Assembly (NCBI GenBank): GCA_034440555.1
Contig: JAWXCG010000119.1
Coordinates: 1-64,000, forward strand
Source of the DNA: 0-14-3-00-62-12 sp034440555
GTDB taxonomy: Bacteria; Pseudomonadota; Gammaproteobacteria; Xanthomonadales; Ahniellaceae
Length of the DNA: 64,000 bases
Direction: 5' to 3'
The position numbers were made by a program, and so were the translations under genes. The first letter of the stretch is position 1. Each line of letters begins with the position of its first letter. Below are positions 16,082 through 22,461 of this stretch, piece after piece. The notes below the pieces were generated by a model. It was not told the origin of the DNA. It was given only the letters and a program-made list of their open reading frames with translations, and did not search any database.

Positions 16082-16804
16082 CTAACTCATGCGGAAGTTC
16101 TGACCCAGATAGACATCGCGGACGCGCTGGTCGGAAAGCACCTTTGCCGGAGTGCCTTCGGCCAGCACCACTCCACCATTGAGAATGTAGGCCCGGTCGC
16201 AGATGCCCAGCGTCTCGCGCACATTGTGGTCGGTAATCAGCACCCCGATGCCGCGGTCTTTCAGGTGCGCAACGATGTTCTGAATTTCGTGCACCGAGAT
16301 CGGATCGACGCCGGCAAACGGTTCATCGAGCAGGATATAGCGCGGTTTGGCCGCGAGGGCGCGCGCGATTTCGACACGCCGGCGTTCGCCGCCAGAAAGA
16401 CTTTGGCCGCGTTGCTTGCGAATGTGCGCGATGTGCAAATCGAGCAAAAGTTGTTCGCATTCATCGATACGTTGCTGGTGCTTGAGACCCGGGCGCAATT
16501 CCAGCACTGCCAGCAGGTTTTCTTCGACCGTCAGGCTGCGGAACACCGACGGTTCCTGCGGCAGATAGCCAAGCCCCAGCCGTGCCCGCGCATGCATCGG
16601 CAACGTGGTGATGTCCTGATCGTCAAGCATGATGCGACCGGCATCGGCACCGATCAAGCCGACTACCATGTAGAAGCATGTCGTCTTGCCGGCACCGTTG
16701 GGTCCGAGCAACCCGACACACTCGCCTGGCCGGAGCGACAGCGAGAAGTCGCGCACAACCTCGCGCTGCTTGTAGCGTTTCTTCAGCGCATGCGCGGCCA
16801 GCAC
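16082..16804 (-). CDS. lptB: LPS export ABC transporter ATP-binding protein
   Basis: ATPase of the LptBFG complex, which powers extraction of LPS from the inner membrane and its passage along the Lpt bridge. The 240 residues have Walker A GPNGAGKTTCFYM, Q-loop region YLPQEPSVF, signature LSGGERRRVEIARAL, Walker B YILLDEPFAGVDP and the H-loop ITDHNVRET; the family-specific YIL..G and DVYLGQNFRM end are present. It starts where lptA stops and is last in the kdsD-kdsC-lptC-lptA-lptB run. Its TAG stop lies inside the target duplication of MITE copy 2; rpoN, which often follows lptB, is not present next to it. Confidence 0.96.
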   Translation of the reverse strand: MLAAHALKKRYKQREVVRDFSLSLRPGECVGLLGPNGAGKTTCFYMVVGLIGADAGRIMLDDQDITTLPMHARARLGLGYLPQEPSVFRSLTVEENLLAVLELRPGLKHQQRIDECEQLLLDLHIAHIRKQRGQSLSGGERRRVEIARALAAKPRYILLDEPFAGVDPISVHEIQNIVAHLKDRGIGVLITDHNVRETLGICDRAYILNGGVVLAEGTPAKVLSDQRVRDVYLGQNFRMS

Positions 16805-17343
16805 TAGTTTTTTGCCGGTGTCGGTGGGCTCGCCGTCTTGGGCTTGATCGTCATGGTGACGCCACCGGCCTGATCGCCTGCGTCGAGCAGGCCCGTCTTG
16901 ATGAAGTAGGTCACGCGCTCCGTACGCATGGTGCCAGTCGGTCGCTGTATCCGCACGTCACCACTCAGCACTACTTTGTCCTCGCTCAACCGGTAATCGA
17001 TGTTCGCGGCCTCGGCGTTCATCAGTCCCTGATTTTCGATTTGTTGTTGCAGTGTGGCTGGCGTGCCATCGAACACTACGCGCTCGACCTCGCCGTTTTT
17101 CTGCTCGATGACGGCGTGCGACGCGCGAATCTTCAGCGAGCCCTGATCGATCTTCACGTTGCCGGTCAATTCAGCGTGGTCGCCCTCGGCAAAACCGCGA
17201 TCAGAATTGATGGTCATTTCCTGCTCGCGGTCGGTCTTCAATGCCCAGACCGGCATGGAGAACAGCAGCAATAGTCCGAGCAGTCGGTGCTCCATTTTGT
17301 TACTGATCGTCGCGTGATCATCAATCTTGCGGTCGTTGGTCAT
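16804..17343 (-). CDS. lptA: LPS transport periplasmic protein LptA
   Basis: Forms the periplasmic beta-jellyroll bridge that carries LPS between LptC and LptD. The OstA-type core is clear: EMTINSDRGFAEGDHAELTGNVKIDQG, then ASHAVIEQKNGEVERVVFDG and VVLSGDVRIQRPTGTMRTERV. Two starts are possible. The ATG at 17343 has GAGG 7 nt upstream and overlaps lptC by 23 nt, but places 16 mostly polar residues before the hydrophobic signal segment (HRLLGLLLLFSMPVWA). The ATG at 17295 gives a normal signal peptide but lacks a ribosome-binding site. I list the former with reservation. The Pro/Ala/Lys-rich tail is disordered. Confidence 0.85.
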   Translation of the reverse strand: MTNDRKIDDHATISNKMEHRLLGLLLLFSMPVWALKTDREQEMTINSDRGFAEGDHAELTGNVKIDQGSLKIRASHAVIEQKNGEVERVVFDGTPATLQQQIENQGLMNAEAANIDYRLSEDKVVLSGDVRIQRPTGTMRTERVTYFIKTGLLDAGDQAGGVTMTIKPKTASPPTPAKN

Positions 17344-17905
17344 TGTGCGCCTCAAAGCGGCCGCGCAATGCGGTCGCAAGTTCAAATCGCTTGGTATTCA
17401 GGTCGGCATTGAACCCGATGCCACGCAGTATAGAGCCGGGTCGCTGGATGGTTACAGTGACAGTCGAATTCAAGCGCTTGTTGACCGTATCGGCATCAAG
17501 CGATTGTGTGGTCAGTACAAACTTGCCCTGCGGCCCGCCGGAGGCCTGGATGACGCGAACCTCGTCGCGCATGGCAACTTGTTTGCTGCGCGTGTCGATT
17601 TGTGCGCGTTTGCCGGTCGCGTTCCAGGCGTTGCCGTCACGATTGAAGAACTGGAACTTGGGTTCGTCGACGTGGAATGCCGAGCGCGCGTCGTCATGGG
17701 TAAGGCGTGGTGACTCGAGCCGAAACGAAAGTTGGCCAGCTTCATCGTACGACGCCAAGTCGAAATCATGCAGCTGATAGTCCGAGCGGGGCGGGCCAGT
17801 GAAGCGTGGCGGCGCAGTGCGCTCGCGTTCGCGCAGCAGCATCCACCCGGTGCTGATCACTGCCAATGCCAGCACTAAGGCCAGCATGATCTGGCGGGAA
17901 TTCAT
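17321..17905 (-). CDS. lptC: LPS export protein LptC
   Basis: A 194-residue bitopic inner-membrane protein. One N-terminal helix (about residues 7-24, MLALVLALAVISTGWMLL) anchors a periplasmic jellyroll domain (YQLHDFDLASYDEAGQLSFRLES...RAQIDTRSKQVAMRDEVRVIQA...) that receives LPS from LptBFG and hands it to LptA. Length is typical. It overlaps kdsC by 4 nt (ATGA) upstream and the start region of lptA downstream, within the Kdo/LPS export operon. Confidence 0.92.
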   Translation of the reverse strand: MNSRQIMLALVLALAVISTGWMLLRERERTAPPRFTGPPRSDYQLHDFDLASYDEAGQLSFRLESPRLTHDDARSAFHVDEPKFQFFNRDGNAWNATGKRAQIDTRSKQVAMRDEVRVIQASGGPQGKFVLTTQSLDADTVNKRLNSTVTVTIQRPGSILRGIGFNADLNTKRFELATALRGRFEAHNDQRPQD

Positions 17906-18456
17906 GACTCGCTTAGCTTGCCAATGATGGAATCCACGCGACCCTGCGCCAGCAACAGCAAGTCAGCAACTTCGCGCACCGCCCCATTGCCGCCACTGTG
18001 CCGCGTCATCCAGTGTGCGTAGGGCTTGATCCACGGATGGGCATTTGCGACCGCGATCGCCAGGCCAGCACGACGCATGACGCCCAGGTCGGGAAGATCA
18101 TCGCCCGTGTAAGAAGCTTGCTCGGCGCGCAATCCGAATGATTCCAGCAGCATGGTGAAAACGCCAAGTTTGTCCTTCTGACCTTGGTAGACGTGCTCGA
18201 TGCCCAGGTCCAGGGCGCGCTTTTCGACCAAGCGACTCTCACGCGCGGTGATCAGTGCGATTTCGATCCCTTGCTCGCGCAGCATCTTCAGCCCCAGGCC
18301 GTCGTGTACATGAAATGCCTTTATCTCCTGTTCGCCATCGGCGTACCAGAGTTTGCCATCGGTCAACACGCCGTCGACATCGAAACAGGCCAGTCGCACG
18401 CGGGCCGCGCGGGCAAGTACGTCAGCGGTAATTTCGTTTGTGGAAGGGTCGGACAT
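17902..18456 (-). CDS. kdsC: 3-deoxy-D-manno-octulosonate 8-phosphate phosphatase
   Basis: HAD-superfamily phosphatase releasing Kdo from Kdo 8-phosphate for LPS core synthesis. The 184 residues have motif I DVDGVLTDG (nucleophile and general acid aspartates), motif II IALITARES, motif III lysine in GQKDKLGVF and motif IV YTGDDLPDLGVM, with no cap domain, as expected for the tetrameric KdsC type. It follows kdsD by 66 bp and overlaps lptC by 4 nt. Confidence 0.95.
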   Translation of the reverse strand: MSDPSTNEITADVLARAARVRLACFDVDGVLTDGKLWYADGEQEIKAFHVHDGLGLKMLREQGIEIALITARESRLVEKRALDLGIEHVYQGQKDKLGVFTMLLESFGLRAEQASYTGDDLPDLGVMRRAGLAIAVANAHPWIKPYAHWMTRHSGGNGAVREVADLLLLAQGRVDSIIGKLSES

Positions 18457-18522
18457 CGGGACTCATCAGTCAGTGGCTGCGCCACCATGGCAGCAAGTTT
18501 TGGGGGTGTGCATCGCCTCGGG

Positions 18523-19545
18523 TCAAACGACGCGAGCACGCAACAAGTCATGAATGTTGAGCGCGCCGCGCAACACGCCAGCGTCATCGACCACCAGCAG
18601 CGCATGGATCTTGAAATCTTCCATCATGCGTGCCGCCTCGACCGCCAGCTTGTCGGCAAGGATGATCTTTGGGCGAGTATTCATCAAACTACGCACTCCG
18701 GTCGTACGTAGGTCGATCTGGTCATCGTCCAGCGTGCGGCGCAAGTCGCCATCGGTGAAGACGCCGAGCAGGTGATGCTCAGCGTCGATCACTGCGGTCA
18801 TACCCAGTCCCTTGCGTGTCATCTCAACCAAGGCGTCGGAAAGACTGGCGGACTCGGCAACTGTTGGAATTTGCGCGCCGACATGCATCACGTCGGAGAT
18901 GCGCAGCAGCAGTCTACGTCCGAGACTTCCAGCAGGATGAGAACGTGCAAAGTCGTCCGCGGTAAAGCCGCGTGCTTCCAACAAAGCGATCGCCAGCGCG
19001 TCTCCCATTACCAGCGCAGCGGTAGTGCTGGTGGTCGGTGCGAGATTCAGCGGACAGGCTTCCGCCGGCACACTCACGTCAACGTGGACATCAGCAAGCC
19101 TGGCCAGCGTGGACTTGGAATTACCAGACATGCCGATGAGCGGAATTCCCTGGCGACGAATCAGTGGCAGAATAGTCAGCAGCTCATCGGTTTCACCCGA
19201 GTTACTCAGTGCCAGCACGACGTCTTTGTCCGTGATCATGCCCAGGTCGCCGTGACTGGCTTCACCAGGGTGGACAAAAAACGCGGGCGTGCCGGTGGAG
19301 GCAAGCGTTGCCGCAATTTTGCAGCCGATATGCCCGGACTTCCCCATGCCCGTCACCACCACGCGGCCGCGACAATCCAGCATCAGAGCGCAGGCGCGAA
19401 AAAAACTCTCGTCGACATGGGAGGCCAGCTGGGCGATACCGCCGGCCTGAATCTCGATGACCTGACGCGCACTCGCGGCCAGCTTCTCACTGTTCAATCG
19501 CGGGTGCGAAAAGCTTCCAGTAGTCGGTTTGAGTAGGGCGTTCAT
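18523..19545 (-). CDS. kdsD: D-arabinose 5-phosphate isomerase (KdsD/KpsF/GutQ family)
   Basis: Converts ribulose 5-phosphate to arabinose 5-phosphate, the first dedicated step toward Kdo. The 340 residues contain an N-terminal SIS sugar-isomerase domain (VVTGMGKSGHIGCKIAATLASTGT, PGEASHGDLGMI, LSNSGETDELLTI) and two C-terminal CBS domains (about 205-340). It is the first gene of the kdsD-kdsC-lptC-lptA-lptB run on the minus strand and lies back to back with ibaG across a 504-bp gene-free stretch. The ATG at 19545 has only a weak ribosome-binding site. Confidence 0.95.
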   Translation of the reverse strand: MNALLKPTTGSFSHPRLNSEKLAASARQVIEIQAGGIAQLASHVDESFFRACALMLDCRGRVVVTGMGKSGHIGCKIAATLASTGTPAFFVHPGEASHGDLGMITDKDVVLALSNSGETDELLTILPLIRRQGIPLIGMSGNSKSTLARLADVHVDVSVPAEACPLNLAPTTSTTAALVMGDALAIALLEARGFTADDFARSHPAGSLGRRLLLRISDVMHVGAQIPTVAESASLSDALVEMTRKGLGMTAVIDAEHHLLGVFTDGDLRRTLDDDQIDLRTTGVRSLMNTRPKIILADKLAVEAARMMEDFKIHALLVVDDAGVLRGALNIHDLLRARVV

Positions 19546-20049
19546 GGTTCGTCTGCGGTCCCTGGCCTTGTGGCCGAATGCCTTGTGTCATGAATCATAA
19601 AGAACTAAACAACAAACGGCGCTTTTTCCCGTGTGGCGGTGCTGCTCGTCGTTACCAAGGCGTTGACTATGTGGCCCCTTGGCGCCTTGCCGTAAGAAAA
19701 TCAATCCGTTGTATCTTGCTCTGTTCCCTATGCTCCACGACACACGTGCACGACGCTTCCGGGCAGATTCCGCTAGACTCCCCGGCCATTTTAGCCGCGA
19801 ACGCCTCGCATTGTGGCGGCAGCGTCGTGAACGTGCCCTTGATGCGCCCGCAAGCCTACCCGGAAATGCCATGGCTGTCGGCCAACATTGGTCCTACCCT
19901 TCATTCTGTGCTCGCTCACCCATTTGTCGCGCTCGGCTGCGCTCGCTCTAGACGGCTCAACGCAACGCCGGCTGCGCCTTCGTCACCTTTCAGTCCGCGC
20001 CCCGCAGCACAGCGGGGTCCCGGCGCCTTCGCTTTGGATAGGAAAGATT
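19546..20049. other. Gene-free stretch between kdsD and ibaG
   Basis: These 504 bp separate divergent operons and must hold promoters for both, but I cannot fix either one. No frame here looks like protein: the available translations are arginine- and serine-rich shadows. The part nearest ibaG is GC-rich and includes a hairpin at 20000-20017. No repeat element of the MITE family is present. A small RNA or a long leader cannot be excluded from sequence alone. Confidence 0.5.
20000..20017 (+). promoter_or_regulatory. GC hairpin in the ibaG leader
   Basis: CCCCGC, loop AGCACA, GCGGGG: a perfect 6-bp stem ending 32 bp before the ibaG start. There is no T tract. It may stabilise the leader mRNA or attenuate; function is inferred only from position. 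Confidence 0.3.
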
Positions 20050-20289
20050 ATGCAGTCCAGTCAGATTCGAGATTTGATCCAGACAGGTATCCAAGATGCT
20101 CAGGTCGAAGTAATGGGCGACGACGGTGTGCATTTTGAGGCAGTGGTGATCAGCGCAAGTTTTACCGGCAAATTGCCGCTGGCGCGACACCGCATGGTGT
20201 ACGCCACGCTCGGCGATTTGATGGGCGGCGCGATCCACGCGCTGTCGTTAAAAACTCTGACGCCGGCGGAAGCTTTGTCAGCAACCTAG
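20050..20289 (+). CDS. ibaG: BolA-family protein IbaG
   Basis: A 79-residue BolA-fold protein. The family works with monothiol glutaredoxins in iron-sulphur cluster handling and acid/envelope stress. Visible family features are IRDLIQTGIQDAQVEV, the DDGVHFEAVVISASFTGKLPLARHRMVY stretch with conserved histidines, and the C-terminal HALSLKTLTPAEA. GGA precedes the ATG at 20050. It sits 71 bp before murA, the same ibaG-murA order as in E. coli (formerly yrbA-murZ), but no mla genes precede it here. Confidence 0.9.
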   Translation: MQSSQIRDLIQTGIQDAQVEVMGDDGVHFEAVVISASFTGKLPLARHRMVYATLGDLMGGAIHALSLKTLTPAEALSAT

Positions 20290-20297
20290 TCTTTCAA

Positions 20298-20312
20298 CCG
20301 CGCTCCGCGCGG
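20298..20312 (+). promoter_or_regulatory. GC hairpin between ibaG and murA
   Basis: CCGCGC, loop TCC, GCGCGG: a perfect 6-bp stem 9 bp after the ibaG stop and 48 bp before murA. It lacks a T tract, so it is more likely an mRNA stability or attenuation element than a strong terminator. Confidence 0.35.
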
Positions 20313-20360
20313 TCGTGCAGGGCGGCCCATTGCCGCTCTGACCTTCTCAAGGAAACTGTA

Positions 20361-21620
20361 ATGGCAAAGATTGTGATCTCCGGCGGCGAACCGCTGAACG
20401 GCGAAGTATGGATTTCTGGCGCGAAGAACGCAGTGTTGCCGATTCTGGCAGCGACCTTGCTGGCCGATGAGCCAATGTCGATCGGCAATGTGCCGCATCT
20501 TCACGACGTCACTACCACCATGGAACTGCTCGGCCAGATGGGCGTGCAACTGGTCGTCGACGAACGCATGAAGATTCACGTCGACCCACGCAATGCTACG
20601 CATTGGTTTGCGCCTTACGATCTGGTCAAAACGATGCGCGCATCGATTCTTGTGCTTGGTCCGCTGGTTGCAAAGTACGGGCAGGCCGACGTTTCTCTGC
20701 CTGGCGGCTGTGCCATCGGGTCACGTCCCGTAGATCAACACATCCGCGGTTTGCAGGCGCTGGGCGCTGAGGTCACGGTCGAAAACGGCTACATTCGCGC
20801 CCGCGCCAAACGGCTCAAGGGCGCGCGTATCGTGATGGATATGGTCACCGTCACCGGTACCGAGAACATCATGATGGCGGCGACTCTGGCCAGCGGCACC
20901 ACCGTCATCGAAAATGCGGCACAGGAGCCGGAAGTAGTGGATCTGGCGCTTTGCCTGGTGGCGATGGGCGCGCAGATTTCCGGTATTGGCACCAATACGT
21001 TGGTCATCGACGGGGTCGAGAGACTGCATGGGGCGCACTATGAAGTGCTGCCCGATCGCATCGAAACCGGCACTTTTCTGGTCGCCGGCGCGATCACTTC
21101 TGGCCGCGTGGTCTGCAAGAGAACCCGTTCCGATACATTGGATGCCGTGTTGGCGAAACTGGAGCAATGCGGCGCCGAGATCAACGTCGGCAGCGATTTT
21201 ATCGAGCTCGACATGAAAGGCCGCCGCCCGCGAGCTGTGAACATCAACACCGCGCCGTACCCGGCGTTTCCTACCGATATGCAGGCGCAGTTCACCGCGC
21301 TCAATACCATCGCCGAGGGCGTTGGCATTATCACCGAAAACGTATTCGAGAATCGCTTCATGCACGTACAGGAATTGCAGCGTCTGGGTGCGGACATCCG
21401 CGTCGAAGGATCCAGCGCCATCGTCAGAGGCGTAGCGGAAATTACCGGCGCGCCGTTGATGGCGACTGACCTTCGCGCATCCGCATGCTTGGTGCTGGCC
21501 GGTCTGGTGGCCAAGGGCGATACCGTGGTCGATCGCGTGTATCACATCGATCGCGGTTACGAATGTATCGAAGAAAAGCTCGGCGGGCTGGGCGCCAAGA
21601 TCAAGCGCCTGCCGAACTGA
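20361..21620 (+). CDS. murA: UDP-N-acetylglucosamine 1-carboxyvinyltransferase
   Basis: First committed step of peptidoglycan synthesis: transfers enolpyruvate from PEP to UDP-GlcNAc in the cytosol. The 419 residues show the EPSP-synthase-like double domain, substrate lysine-asparagine in SGAKNAVLPILAATLL, the catalytic cysteine loop PGGCAIGSRPVDQH (cysteine present, so fosfomycin-sensitive type is expected), and the C-terminal HIDRGYECIEEKLGGLGA. AAGGAAA precedes the ATG. It is probably co-transcribed with ibaG and converges on bpt. Confidence 0.97.
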   Translation: MAKIVISGGEPLNGEVWISGAKNAVLPILAATLLADEPMSIGNVPHLHDVTTTMELLGQMGVQLVVDERMKIHVDPRNATHWFAPYDLVKTMRASILVLGPLVAKYGQADVSLPGGCAIGSRPVDQHIRGLQALGAEVTVENGYIRARAKRLKGARIVMDMVTVTGTENIMMAATLASGTTVIENAAQEPEVVDLALCLVAMGAQISGIGTNTLVIDGVERLHGAHYEVLPDRIETGTFLVAGAITSGRVVCKRTRSDTLDAVLAKLEQCGAEINVGSDFIELDMKGRRPRAVNINTAPYPAFPTDMQAQFTALNTIAEGVGIITENVFENRFMHVQELQRLGADIRVEGSSAIVRGVAEITGAPLMATDLRASACLVLAGLVAKGDTVVDRVYHIDRGYECIEEKLGGLGAKIKRLPN

Positions 21621-21640
21621 GGGTATTGCGGGCAGGGCGT

Positions 21641-21664
21641 GCGTGGACCGGTCCGGTCCTACGC
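21641..21664. terminator. Candidate bidirectional hairpin between murA and bpt
   Basis: An imperfect stem, GCGT-GGACCG / CGGTCC-T-ACGC with loop GTC and one bulged base, lies between the convergent murA and bpt genes and reaches into the bpt stop codon. No U tract follows on either strand, so this is a weak terminator call. Confidence 0.3.
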
Positions 21665-22390
21665 TTCGCTGCTGCATTCCATGATCGGATCGAATCTGAC
21701 CCACTGGCCGTTGCGCAGTAATTCGATCGGTCGATACTCGATCTTGTAGTGCATCTTGGCATGGCGCTCGATCCAGTAGCCCAGATACACATGCGGCAGC
21801 TTTTCCCGCTGCGCCCATTGAATCTGTGTGAGGATGGCTAAAACGCCGAGGCTGCGCCCGGATAGTTGCGGATCGTAAAAGGTGTAGACCGCTGATAGTC
21901 CATTGCTGGTGACATCGGTCACCGCGCAGGCCACCAGCCTGCCTTGATCGCGAAACATCAGGAAGCGGGTCTGGCTCCATGGCGCATAAAGAAAGCGGCC
22001 AAAATCGTCTGGCTCGTTGTGGTCCATGCCGCCACCCGGATGGCGCGCGTGCAGGTAGCGGCGATAAAGCGCAAATGCCTCGTCGCTGTAGCCAGCAGGT
22101 TCATTGCTGATTTCGAGGTCGGCGTTGGCGCGGATGCAGCGCTTTTGCCTTCGATTGGGTTGAAATAACAAAACTGGCAGGCGAGTGGGTGTACAGGCGT
22201 GACAGATCGGGCAGGTCGGCCGGTACACATGCCCACCCGCCCGCCGGAATCCCTGACTCAAGGCTGAGCCATAGACGTTGGCGATTTCCGGGGCGACTGG
22301 ATCGATCACCCAATTTTGTGCGGTGCGATCTGAGAAGTAGCCGCAGGCGTGCTCGACGGTCTTGAACAAGCGTACGTTGTCACTACGCAT
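21659..22390 (-). CDS. bpt: Aspartate/glutamate leucyltransferase (bacterial N-end rule transferase)
   Basis: Transfers leucine from Leu-tRNA to N-terminal Asp or Glu of proteins, marking them for ClpS/ClpAP degradation. The 243 residues carry the family N-terminus (ACGYFSDRTAQNWVIDP), the cysteine-rich GGHVYRPTCPICHACTPTRLPV segment, the GNAT-like C-terminal part (ACAVTDVTSNGLSAVYTFYDP, LGYWIERHAKMHYKIEYRP). GAGGAA precedes the ATG at 22390. It is monocistronic here; clpS/clpA, often near bpt, are not in the window. Confidence 0.93.
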   Translation of the reverse strand: MRSDNVRLFKTVEHACGYFSDRTAQNWVIDPVAPEIANVYGSALSQGFRRAGGHVYRPTCPICHACTPTRLPVLLFQPNRRQKRCIRANADLEISNEPAGYSDEAFALYRRYLHARHPGGGMDHNEPDDFGRFLYAPWSQTRFLMFRDQGRLVACAVTDVTSNGLSAVYTFYDPQLSGRSLGVLAILTQIQWAQREKLPHVYLGYWIERHAKMHYKIEYRPIELLRNGQWVRFDPIMECSSEA

Positions 22391-22461
22391 CGAAGGTTCC
22401 TCAGCCCAATGCGCGCAACGCTTGTGGTGAAGGGCTTAGCAAAGCGCGAGTGATAATGGCA

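Noticed and set aside
20721..21980. Open frame of 419 codons antisense to murA
   Set aside because: It mirrors the GC-rich codon pattern of murA, shows no recognisable motif, and murA is certain.
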